Of a stretch of DNA of 64,000 nt, positions 23,816 through 31,941 are shown in pieces. The notes beneath the pieces were generated by a model. The model ran no database searches and was not told the DNA's origin. It saw only the letters and a list, made by a program, of their open reading frames with translations. The position numbers and the translations under genes were made by a program. This DNA comes from Geodermatophilus telluris (GTDB taxonomy: Bacteria > Actinomycetota > Actinomycetes > Mycobacteriales > Geodermatophilaceae): assembly GCF_900102745.1 (NCBI RefSeq), contig NZ_FMZF01000005.1:248001-312000 (forward strand). The letters are read 5' to 3'. Within the stretch, counting starts at the first letter, position 1; each line of letters begins with the position of its first letter.

Positions 23816-24934
23816 TCACCAGTACATGACCGCCAAGTCGCCGGACGCGCCGGCGTGGTAGAGCCGGATCCGGACGACGTAGCGTCGGCCACGGAAGAGT
23901 TGCGTGGTGATCCGACTGTTTCGTTCCTCACCGCTGTCGTCGTCGCCTGCGACGTACCGCAGCTCCCCGTCGACCTCCTCGAACAGCACCATCACGGTGT
24001 CCGTGGCCCCGAAGGTGCTGATGATGCGCCGCTGCGTGGCATCCGGTCGGATCTCGAAGTCGACCTGAGCACCTGGAGTCAGTGAGTGACCCACGGACAC
24101 GAAGGGCTGCAGGGTCGGCAGGGCTGCTTTCCCGGCCGGATACCAGGACATGGCGAACTGCCGGTCCACTGGCGAAATCGTGCCCGGCGGGCGGAGACCC
24201 GCGTCGTAGTAGGCCTCCGGCTTCCGGATGAGACGCGGGGGGAACGAGTACTGCATGACCGAGTCGGGATCCCAGTGGGAACCGGTGACCCACCGAGGCT
24301 CCAGTTTCCGGAGGACGTTGTGGTACGTCTTCTCTCGGTCCCACTCGTTCGGAGGTCCTGCGAAGTAGGTGTAGACCGCCGGCTCGTCCCACTCGATCCC
24401 GGCGAACGGGTTCTGGTGCTCGTGCGGCATGCCCAGGGTGTGACCGATCTCGTGGAGCGCAGTGGTCCTGCCATGGGCATCAGCGGTGAGATCCCAGCCG
24501 AAGTTCATCGTCCTCGCGGTCTGCGGTTCCTGCAGTACCCGTGTGCGTCCGACGAAGGACCACGAGCCGTCACCGGCCATGAACCCGATCCGGATCTCCG
24601 CCTCGCTCCGCTCCGGCACCTCCGTGAACTCCAAGCCCAGACCGAGGTTCTTCCACTGCTCGAAAGCCTGTCGGACGACATCGCACTGACGCTTGTCACC
24701 CACCCAGGTGACCCACTGGACCTGACCGGCGTCGTCGACGACCTCACTGCCGGCATCCTCACCGTCGAAGAAGTAGTAGTGCAGGACGGTGTGGTTCACC
24801 CACAGACCCTCCCCCAGGAGGATGGCCCGCTCCCGGGACGACGAGATGGTGCCGTCGAGCACACGAGGTCGTTGCGGCTGGACCGCGCAGTAGCGCAGTG
24901 GCAGTCCCTCCCCGCCGTTCGCGATCGCGTTCAT
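23816..24934 (-). CDS. Astacin-type metzincin metalloprotease with PPC-like domain
   Basis: A protein of 372 residues. The zinc site is HEIGHTLGMPH at His161, Glu162, His165 and His171, followed by a Met-turn DSVMQYSF, the arrangement of astacin (M12A) metzincins. The C-terminal 100 residues (FVSVGHSLTPGAQVDFEIRP through VVRIRLYHAGASGDLAVMYW) look like a bacterial pre-peptidase C-terminal beta domain, normally found on secreted proteases. There is no recognisable signal peptide or propeptide after the ATG, which has GGAGGGG five bases upstream. It lies 117 bases before the beta-rich gene, on the same strand. Confidence 0.83.
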   Translation of the reverse strand: MNAIANGGEGLPLRYCAVQPQRPRVLDGTISSSRERAILLGEGLWVNHTVLHYYFFDGEDAGSEVVDDAGQVQWVTWVGDKRQCDVVRQAFEQWKNLGLGLEFTEVPERSEAEIRIGFMAGDGSWSFVGRTRVLQEPQTARTMNFGWDLTADAHGRTTALHEIGHTLGMPHEHQNPFAGIEWDEPAVYTYFAGPPNEWDREKTYHNVLRKLEPRWVTGSHWDPDSVMQYSFPPRLIRKPEAYYDAGLRPPGTISPVDRQFAMSWYPAGKAALPTLQPFVSVGHSLTPGAQVDFEIRPDATQRRIISTFGATDTVMVLFEEVDGELRYVAGDDDSGEERNSRITTQLFRGRRYVVRIRLYHAGASGDLAVMYW

Positions 24935-25112
24935 CGGTCCCCTCCGGAACGTCGTCCCAGTGGTCAGGCCACACGAACCCGCCACTCGACCCCTTCGCCA
25001 GCGTCGGTGGTGACGGGCCGCCAGGCGGCCGCCGGTCGCTGGACGTCAGGCACGGACTCTGTCCCGTGCGACCACGCCCGTCGTCAGGGACCGGACCCTG
25101 ATGTTCTGTCCT

Positions 25113-25142
25113 CCCGACCCCGACCCCGACCCCGACCCCGAC
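25113..25142. repeat. Five tandem copies of the hexamer CCCGAC
   Basis: Perfect hexamer repeat in the 276-bp gap between the LuxR-family gene and the metalloprotease, about 180 bases upstream of the protease start. On the protease coding strand the unit reads GTCGGG. It may be a slippage-prone spacer or a regulator binding array. Confidence 0.9.
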
Positions 25143-25210
25143 ACGTCATCGCTCCGGCTGCACACGTGAGGCCGCTCCGCTGAACACGACCACCGGTCGT
25201 GCCAGAACGG

Positions 25211-28078
25211 TCAGCCGGTCGTGGTCCTGTCCAGAGCAGCCGGCAACTCGGTGCGTGAGGCGACACGCAGTTTGCGGTAGGTCCTGGTCAGGTGCGTCTC
25301 GACCGTCTTGGTCGTCAGGAACAGGGACTGAGCGACCTCTCGGGTCGTCATCCCCTGTGCAGCACAGCGGGCCACCCGCAGCTCGGCCGGGGTGAGCGCG
25401 TCCGGCCCGTGCTGGGCCGGTCGGCGCGGGCGCGCCCCGGCGGCTACCAGTTCTTCGCGCGCCCGGCGCGCGACCCACACGCCGCCGCACCTGGTCGCCA
25501 GCTCCAACGCCTCCCCCAGCGGGCCGCGGGCCTCGGCGCGGTGACCGGCGCGGCGCAGCGCGGTGCCAAGGTCGAGCAGCGCCTGTGCGTGCGCCAGCCG
25601 CGCCTGGCTCGACTCCAGCACCGAGACAGCCTGGCGCAGCACGTCGACGCGCTCGGCCGCGCGCCCCACCAGCGCTTGAGTGCGCAGCGCGATGCCGAGC
25701 GCCCGCGGGGCGCCGAAACGCCGTGTCAGCCCGACCTCCTCCGCCACGAGCACGGCGGCCTCCTCGTCCTGACCGAGTGCCCGGTGGGCGGAGGCGCCGA
25801 CACTCCGCCACGGCAGCAGACTAGGGAAGACGTACCCGGCCGCCCTCGTCCGCTGCCCAACGGCCAGCGCCTCCCGCAGGGCTCCCGCCGGGTCCCCGGT
25901 GAGCAGCCGCAGCCGGGCGTCCACGAAGTGCAGGTAGAGATTGGTGACCTGGTCCGACGCACACTCGGCCCAGGCCCGGGTCAACCTCGTGCGCGCGGCC
26001 GCCGGGTCGTCGCGCTCGATCAGCGCCTCCGCCAGCACGCTCGCGGCGACCGTCTGGTTGAACCCCTGGCCGACCTCGTCCTCGGGCTCGACGACGCTCG
26101 AGGCGTCCAGCTCGGCGCCTCGGACGTCACCCGCCCGCAGCAGAGCCCACGCCCGCCAGGACGAGGCGAAGGCGTACCCGTGCCGCGATCCCTGTCGCTG
26201 CGCCACCTCCACGGCGGCGGCGAGAGCTGTGCCCCCCTCGGCCAGCTCGTCGCACCCGGCCACGGCGTTGCAGGCGAAGTAGTAGCCCGGGGCCTCGCAG
26301 CCCTGCTCGGCGAGGAGCCGGCCACCGGCCAGGGCGCCGCGGGCGAGTTCCAGGGTCCCGTCCCGGTCCTCCCCGATGGCCAGCCGCCCCATCGCCCGCT
26401 GCGCCATGACGAGCCGGATCAGCGGAGGCCCGAACGGCGGTGAGGAGGCGTGCGCCGACTCGAACCGCTCCACTGCTCCGGCCGCCCGGGACAGCGACCC
26501 CATCGCGGCCGCCATCCGCTCGCACTCGAGGGTCAGGCTGAGCTCGGGATGCGCCGTCCCGAGGCCACGGACGGCCCGGTCGAGGACGTCGGTCGCCCGA
26601 GAGGGCTCCCCGGATGCGAGCAGGAGCCGGGCGAGCTCGAGCGCGGCGGTCGCCCGGTCCTCTGGGCGGCGGGCACCGCCGACGACGGGCTCCAGGTGTA
26701 CCCGGGCCTCCGGGTGGTGGATGCGCGCCTCCGCCCGGCCGAGCTCGAGCAGCACCTTGTACCTCTGACGCGGGGGCTCCCGCAGCGCACGGCGCAGGTA
26801 GGTGACGGCGCTGTCCGGGGCACCGTGCTCCAGCGCCCGGCGCGCTGCCGCCCGGAGCCGGTCGACGGCCCACGTGCTACCGGCCGGCCCGGCCCGCAGC
26901 ACATGGGCGGCGACCTGCTCGTCCGGTGCGCCCTCACGAGCCAGCAGGCGGGCGGCGGTCGCGTGGGCGAGAGCTCGCTCACCAGCCGGCCGCCGCCTCT
27001 GCAGCGCCTGCCGGACGATGGCGTGGGCGAAGGCGACCGGTCGGCCCGGTGCGAGGACGCCGGCGTGCTCCAACGCATCGGCGGCGAGTTCCGCCTCGGC
27101 GACACGGAGACCCGCGAGCCGGGCGGCCAGACGCAGCTCGACACCGTCACCGAGCACCGCGACCGCGTCGGCGAGTGCCACGGCGGTCGGCCCCGCAGCC
27201 GCCGTCCTGGCCGCCACGGCCCGCCCCAGCCGCGCCGGACCGCACTCGCGCACGGCGGTGACCCCGAGTGGGCCACCAGGCAGCGCGTCCAGCAGCTCGT
27301 GCAGCAGGAACGGGTTGCCGCCGGTCTGGGTCACGCACGCCTCCACCACCTCCGGCGTCGCCCGCACCCCCAGTGCTCGGCGCACGAGCACGGCGACAGA
27401 GGCGGGGTCGAGCCCGTGGAGGACCAGGTGGTCGACGCCCTCGACATCGCGGCCGGGAGTCCCCGGCGCAGACCCCGGCCACCAGGCCACGGTCTGCGTC
27501 GGTCGTTGCGCCAGCACGAGGCCCACCGGCAGCCCGTCGAGGCGGTGGGCGAGGTAGTCGAGCCAGCGGCCCGACGAGGCGTCAGCCCAGTGCAGGTCGT
27601 CGACCACGAGCAGGACCGGACGGCGCCGGGCGAGGTTGGCGGTCAGCCAGTACAGGCCGTGGAGGAGACCGTGGGCATCCGCAGCCGGCGCGTCCGCCGT
27701 CAGGCCGCCGTCCACCAGCGGCCGGGCCAGCTGAGCCGCCCCGCTGAGGACGTCGTCCCGCTCGGCCGAGGACATCCCCACCAGCAACCGCTCGTACAGC
27801 TGGCGCACCACGCCGAAGGACAGGTCCGCCTCCAACGCCACCCCCCGGGCGCGCAGCAACCGGAACCCCCGCTCGCGGGCGAGCACGCCGGTCGCCTCGA
27901 CCAGCCGGGTCTTGCCGACCCCGGCGGCACCCTCGACCAGCACGAGCCGGCCCGCGCCGGCTGCGGCTGCCCCGAGGGCGTCGGCCAGGACGCGGAGCTC
28001 GTCATCGCGTCCCACCAGACCGCAGGGACCTCCTGGACACCGGTCACGGACAGGCTCGGTGCCGCCACCCGAGGTCAC
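25211..28078 (-). CDS. LuxR family (LAL type) ATP-dependent transcriptional regulator
   Basis: A protein of 955 residues. An N-terminal AAA ATPase domain has Walker A GAAGVGKTRL and Walker B LLVVDDLHWAD. A long helical tetratricopeptide-like middle follows. The C-terminus is a LuxR/GerE helix-turn-helix (LTPAELRVARCAAQGMTTREVAQ, then TTKTVETHLTRTYRKL). Such MalT-like regulators activate nearby operons on binding an unknown inducer. GTG at 28078 is the start closest to conserved sequence; no clear RBS is visible. It is upstream of and on the same strand as the protease/hydrolase block, which it may control, but its composition is closer to the GC-rich backbone. Confidence 0.88.
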   Translation of the reverse strand: MTSGGGTEPVRDRCPGGPCGLVGRDDELRVLADALGAAAAGAGRLVLVEGAAGVGKTRLVEATGVLARERGFRLLRARGVALEADLSFGVVRQLYERLLVGMSSAERDDVLSGAAQLARPLVDGGLTADAPAADAHGLLHGLYWLTANLARRRPVLLVVDDLHWADASSGRWLDYLAHRLDGLPVGLVLAQRPTQTVAWWPGSAPGTPGRDVEGVDHLVLHGLDPASVAVLVRRALGVRATPEVVEACVTQTGGNPFLLHELLDALPGGPLGVTAVRECGPARLGRAVAARTAAAGPTAVALADAVAVLGDGVELRLAARLAGLRVAEAELAADALEHAGVLAPGRPVAFAHAIVRQALQRRRPAGERALAHATAARLLAREGAPDEQVAAHVLRAGPAGSTWAVDRLRAAARRALEHGAPDSAVTYLRRALREPPRQRYKVLLELGRAEARIHHPEARVHLEPVVGGARRPEDRATAALELARLLLASGEPSRATDVLDRAVRGLGTAHPELSLTLECERMAAAMGSLSRAAGAVERFESAHASSPPFGPPLIRLVMAQRAMGRLAIGEDRDGTLELARGALAGGRLLAEQGCEAPGYYFACNAVAGCDELAEGGTALAAAVEVAQRQGSRHGYAFASSWRAWALLRAGDVRGAELDASSVVEPEDEVGQGFNQTVAASVLAEALIERDDPAAARTRLTRAWAECASDQVTNLYLHFVDARLRLLTGDPAGALREALAVGQRTRAAGYVFPSLLPWRSVGASAHRALGQDEEAAVLVAEEVGLTRRFGAPRALGIALRTQALVGRAAERVDVLRQAVSVLESSQARLAHAQALLDLGTALRRAGHRAEARGPLGEALELATRCGGVWVARRAREELVAAGARPRRPAQHGPDALTPAELRVARCAAQGMTTREVAQSLFLTTKTVETHLTRTYRKLRVASRTELPAALDRTTTG

Positions 28079-28296
28079 GTCGTCATGGTCAGGACGGAGT
28101 CCGGGGCAGGCCAGGCACCGGAGCCCGGCTGTTCGCGTCCACGTCCGAGAGCACTGGCGCGGACACCGTGCGTCACGCCCGCCGCCGGGAGTCCCGTACC
28201 ACGGGCGCGCCCGTGGACGGCCCCGGCAGGTGTGCCGGCGCCCCACGCGGCCGGGAGGGTACGGCGGGGCACCGACAGCGGTGGCAGGATCGACGC

Positions 28297-28896
28297 ATGA
28301 GCCGACCCGTCCACCCGCGGGTGGCCGCGATCGCCGACCTGCTCTCCGGAGCCGGGGCGAGCGGGCGGGTCCACGAGCTCCCCTCCGGCGCGCACACCGC
28401 CGCGGAGGCCGCCGCCGCGCTCGGCGTCCCGATCGGCGCGATCGCCAACAGCCTGGTCTTCGACGTCGACGGCGCGCCGCTGCTGGTGCTCACCAGCGGC
28501 GCGCACCGGGTCGACGTCGCCCGGGTCGCCGCGCTGCTCGGCGTCCGGCAGGTCCGGCGGGCCTCGGCCGACTTCGTGCGCGAGCACACCGGCCAGCCCA
28601 TCGGCGGGGTCGCCCCCCTCGGCCACCCCACGCCCATCGGCACGCTCGTCGACGTCGAGCTCGCCCGCCACGACCGGGTCTGGGCCGCGGCCGGCCACCC
28701 GTCGGCGGTGTTCCCGACCAGCTACGACGAGCTGCTGCGGCTGACCGCCGGCACCGCCGCCGAGGTCGGCGACGGGCCGACCGAGGCCGCCCGGGCCGAG
28801 GCGGCGACGCACGCAGCCGCGCCGCCCGGGACCACGCCCCGCGGGACCACCCCCACCGGAACCACCCACGACCCCGCCGCCGCGGTGGGCCCGTGA
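28297..28896 (+). CDS. YbaK/aminoacyl-tRNA-deacylase-like protein
   Basis: A protein of 199 residues with the YbaK/ProX editing fold, which hydrolyses misacylated tRNA in trans. Landmarks are the central GVPIGAIANSLVF, LVLTSGAHRVD, PIGGVAPLGHP and the end block HPSAVFPTSYDELLRLT. The ATG has AGGA eight bases upstream. The last 30 residues are a low-complexity tail with PPGTTPRGTTPTGTT, absent from typical family members. The stop overlaps a possible GTG start of the GNAT gene, so both are in an operon. It is divergent from the LuxR-family gene. Confidence 0.88.
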   Translation: MSRPVHPRVAAIADLLSGAGASGRVHELPSGAHTAAEAAAALGVPIGAIANSLVFDVDGAPLLVLTSGAHRVDVARVAALLGVRQVRRASADFVREHTGQPIGGVAPLGHPTPIGTLVDVELARHDRVWAAAGHPSAVFPTSYDELLRLTAGTAAEVGDGPTEAARAEAATHAAAPPGTTPRGTTPTGTTHDPAAAVGP

Positions 28897-28910
28897 GCGA
28901 GGAGACACCC

Positions 28911-29483
28911 GTGACCGGCACGACACCCGCGACGCGGGTGACCGAGCTGCCCGTCGGCTGGCTGCGCGACCACCTGCACGAGGCGCTGGCCATCTACGGC
29001 GAGGCGATGGGCTACGACGCCTCGGTGGTCGCCGGCCGCTACGGCTACGCCGTCCAGCACACCGAGCGGCCCGGCTTCCGCGCCGTCGGCGCCTTCGAGG
29101 AGAACAGGGACGGCGACCGGCTCGTGGGGTTCGGCTACGGCTACCTCGTCGCCCCCGGCCAGTGGTGGCACGACCAGGTGCGCGCCGCGCTCGACCGGCG
29201 CACCGCCAAGCGCTGGCTGCCCGGCGCCTTCGAGGTCTGCGAGCTGCACGTGCACCCCGACGCGCAGAGCCGCGGGCTGGGCCGGCGGCTGCTGCACGCC
29301 CTGGTCGAGGGCGTCCCGGCGCCGGTGGCGCTGCTGTCGACGCCCGACGCCGACACCAAGGCGTTCCGGCTCTACCACGCCGACGGCTTCGTCGACCTCG
29401 CCCGCGGTCACCACTTCCCCGGTGACGCGCGCCCCTTCGCGATCCTCGGCGCCCGGCTCCCGCTGCGCGCCTCCGCGTCCTGA
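28911..29483 (+). CDS. GNAT family N-acetyltransferase
   Basis: A protein of 190 residues. The acetyl-CoA-binding motif A is CELHVHPDAQSRGLGRRLLHAL (Q/RxxGxG/A), followed by LLSTPDADTKAFRLYHADGF in motif B. GTG at 28911 has GAGGAG six bases upstream; GTG at 28893, overlapping the YbaK stop as GTGA, is an alternative that would add six residues. The acceptor substrate is unknown. It ends five bases before a carotenoid oxidoreductase gene, so co-transcription is likely. Confidence 0.87.
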   Translation: MTGTTPATRVTELPVGWLRDHLHEALAIYGEAMGYDASVVAGRYGYAVQHTERPGFRAVGAFEENRDGDRLVGFGYGYLVAPGQWWHDQVRAALDRRTAKRWLPGAFEVCELHVHPDAQSRGLGRRLLHALVEGVPAPVALLSTPDADTKAFRLYHADGFVDLARGHHFPGDARPFAILGARLPLRASAS

Positions 29484-29488
29484 CCGGC

Positions 29489-31132
29489 GTGCCGGCCGGC
29501 GACCGCCGCGTCGACGCGGTCGTCGTCGGCGCGGGGCACAACGGCCTGGTCGCGGCCTGCCACCTCGCCCGGGCCGGGCTGGCCGTCGAGGTGGTCGAGC
29601 GCGACCAGGTGCTCGGCGGCGCGGTGTCCACGGTGGAGCGCTGGCCCGGGGTGCGGGTCGACCGCGGCTCCAGCGCGCACGTCATCGTCCGGCACAGCGG
29701 CGTCGTCGAGGAGCTCGACCTCGCCGCGCACGGGCTGCGCTACGTCGACTGCGACCCGTGGGGGTTCGCGCCGGCGCCGGTCCCCGGCGACCCCGGCCCC
29801 GACGGGCGGCCGCTGGTCTTCTCCGTCGACCTCGACGCCACCTGCGCCTCGATCGCAGCGGCCTGCGGGGCGGACGACGCGGACGCCTACCGCCGCTTCG
29901 TCGGCGTGTGGGGCCCGCGCAGCCGCGCCGTCGTCGACTCCTTCGGCCGGCAGCCGACCCCGCTGGGCCTGGTCCGCGCGTTCTGGCCGCTCGGCGCGCC
30001 CACCGGCGGCGCCCCGCGCACCCCCGGCGGCGACCTCGCCGTCGACTTCCTCGGCTCCGGCGACGCGCTGCTCGACCGCTGGTTCACCAGCGAGCGGCTC
30101 AAAGCGGCGCTGGCCTGGTTCGGCGCCCAGTCCGGCCCGCCGATGTCCGAGCCGGGCACCGCGGCGATGGTCGCCTGGGTGGCACTGCTGCACGACACCC
30201 CACCGGGCCACCCGGTCGGCGGCTCCGGCGGGCTGACGGAGGCACTGCGCCGGCGGCTGGAGTCCGACGGCGGGCGGGTCACCCTCGGCGACGGCGCCGC
30301 GCGGCTGCTGGTCGAGGACGGGCGGGTCGCCGGCGTGGAGACCGGGTCCGGACGGCGGATCAGCGCGCCGGTCGTCGTCGCCGCCTGCCACGTGCTGGCC
30401 ACCCGCGACCTCGCCGGCGAGCACGCCCCGCCCGCCCTGGCCGGCGCCGCCCCGCCGGTGGGCAACGGCTTCGGCCTGGTGCTGCGCTGCCTGACCGACG
30501 CGCTGCCGGCCTACCCCGGCGTCGACCCCGCCGTGTCGGCGCAGGGACTGCAGCTGCTGTGCACCGACCGGGCGCAGCTGGCCGCCGCGCACGGCGACTG
30601 GCTGGCCGGGCGGCTGCCGCGCGAGCCGGTGCCGCTGGCGATGTCCTTCTCCGCCAGCGACGACACCCTCGCCCCGCCCGGGCAGCACGTGGTCACCGTC
30701 TGGGGGCAGTGGTACCCCTACGACCTCGCCGACGGCGGCGACTGGGACGCCCTCGCCGACGCCGAGGCGGCCCGCCTGGTCGCCGCCGTCGACCGCTTCG
30801 CCCCCGGTTTCGCCGACTCGGTGCAGCAGGTGTACGTGCAGACGCCGCTGCTGCTGGAACGGGAACTGTCGCTGCTGCGCGGCAACGTCATGCACGTGGA
30901 GATGGGCCTGGCCAGCATGTTCGCGTTCCGGCCGACGCCGGCGCTGTCGGGCTACCGCGTGCCCGGCCTGCCCGGCCTCTACCTGGCCGGGGCCTCCACC
31001 CACCCCGGCGGCGGGGTGTCGGGCAACTCGGGGCGGACGGCGGCGCGCGCGGTGCTCGCCGACCGCCGTCCGCTCGCCCGCGCGCGCACCCGTGTCCGGG
31101 CCGTGGCGGGTCGTCTGCGGGCGGCCCGGTGA
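29489..31132 (+). CDS. CrtO-like carotenoid oxidoreductase (phytoene-desaturase superfamily)
   Basis: A FAD-dependent protein of 547 residues. The dinucleotide-binding motif VVVGAGHNGLVAACHLARAG at residues 10-29 has the GAGHNGL form typical of CrtO ketolases and their relatives rather than classical CrtI. The C-terminal FAD motif GLYLAGASTHPGGGVSGNSG is present. It is coupled by GTGA overlap to CruF and a glycosyltransferase, so it probably modifies an acyclic carotenoid end, either as 4-ketolase or 3,4-desaturase (CrtD-like). The two roles cannot be separated by reading alone. The true CrtI lies 14 kb away. Confidence 0.82.
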   Translation: MPAGDRRVDAVVVGAGHNGLVAACHLARAGLAVEVVERDQVLGGAVSTVERWPGVRVDRGSSAHVIVRHSGVVEELDLAAHGLRYVDCDPWGFAPAPVPGDPGPDGRPLVFSVDLDATCASIAAACGADDADAYRRFVGVWGPRSRAVVDSFGRQPTPLGLVRAFWPLGAPTGGAPRTPGGDLAVDFLGSGDALLDRWFTSERLKAALAWFGAQSGPPMSEPGTAAMVAWVALLHDTPPGHPVGGSGGLTEALRRRLESDGGRVTLGDGAARLLVEDGRVAGVETGSGRRISAPVVVAACHVLATRDLAGEHAPPALAGAAPPVGNGFGLVLRCLTDALPAYPGVDPAVSAQGLQLLCTDRAQLAAAHGDWLAGRLPREPVPLAMSFSASDDTLAPPGQHVVTVWGQWYPYDLADGGDWDALADAEAARLVAAVDRFAPGFADSVQQVYVQTPLLLERELSLLRGNVMHVEMGLASMFAFRPTPALSGYRVPGLPGLYLAGASTHPGGGVSGNSGRTAARAVLADRRPLARARTRVRAVAGRLRAAR

Positions 31133-31941
31133 ACGCCGTGACGGCGGCCGCCCGGTGGGCCCCGGCACCGGCCGCGCGGCTGCCGCTGGCCCTGGCCGTC
31201 GCGGTCGTCCTGGCCGCGATCGCCTACCCGCTCACCGGCGGCGACGGCCGCGACGCGGTGTCCTGGACGATCGTGCTGCTGGGCTCGGCGGTGTCGGTGA
31301 CCTCGGCTGCCGCCGCGCACGGCCTGCGCACCGGGCTGGCGGTGCTGGGGCTGGTGGCGGTCACCGCGGTGGTCTTCGAGTCGGTCGGGGTGGCCACCGG
31401 CTTCCCCTACGGCCCCTACGCCTACAGCGACGTGCTGGGCCCCACCCTGCTCGGCGTCCCGTTCCTGGTGCCGCTGGCCTGGCTGATGATGGCGTGGCCG
31501 AGCTGGGTGCTGGCCCGGCTGCTCACCCGGCGGGCTCGGCCCGGGCGGCAGCGGCCCGCGCGCGTCGTGGTCGCGGCCGCGGTGTTCGCCGCGTGGGACG
31601 TGGTGCTCGACCCGCAGCTGGTGCAGGCCGGCTACTGGACGTGGGCGCGCCCGCAGCCGGGGCTGCCCGGCATCGACACCGTGCCGCTGACCAACCTGGC
31701 CGGCTGGCTGCTGGCCGGGCTGGTGCTCATGGCGCTGCTCGACCTGGTGGTCGCCCGCACCGCGCTGCCCGGGGGCCGGCGCGCCGGTGACGCCGCCCCG
31801 CTGCTCGTGCTCGCCTGGATGACCCTCGGCGGCGCGCTCGCGCACGCGGCCTTCCTCGACCTGCCGGGCTCCGCGGCCTGGGGCGCGCTGCTGGCCCTGC
31901 CGGTGCTGGGAACGCTGGCCGTGCAGGCCCGCCGTCCGTGA
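31129..31941 (+). CDS. cruF: CruF-type carotenoid 1',2'-hydratase (DUF422)
   Basis: An integral membrane protein of 270 residues with about seven hydrophobic segments. The block VGVATGFPYGPYAYSDVLGP and the AWDVVLDPQLVQAGYWTW segment are marks of the carotenoid synthesis protein family DUF422, which hydrates the C-1' double bond of the psi end of carotenoids. It overlaps both neighbours by GTGA, between the CrtO-like oxidoreductase and a glycosyltransferase. Hydration creates the hydroxyl that the next enzyme may glycosylate. Confidence 0.87.
   Translation: MNAVTAAARWAPAPAARLPLALAVAVVLAAIAYPLTGGDGRDAVSWTIVLLGSAVSVTSAAAAHGLRTGLAVLGLVAVTAVVFESVGVATGFPYGPYAYSDVLGPTLLGVPFLVPLAWLMMAWPSWVLARLLTRRARPGRQRPARVVVAAAVFAAWDVVLDPQLVQAGYWTWARPQPGLPGIDTVPLTNLAGWLLAGLVLMALLDLVVARTALPGGRRAGDAAPLLVLAWMTLGGALAHAAFLDLPGSAAWGALLALPVLGTLAVQARRP

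Noticed and set aside
25113-25142. CRISPR or origin iteron
   Set aside because: Unit is only six bases with no spacers and no replication genes nearby.
20227-25210. Prophage or integrative element
   Set aside because: No integrase, transposase, attachment repeat, tRNA or phage structural gene was found; only composition and gene content suggest acquisition.
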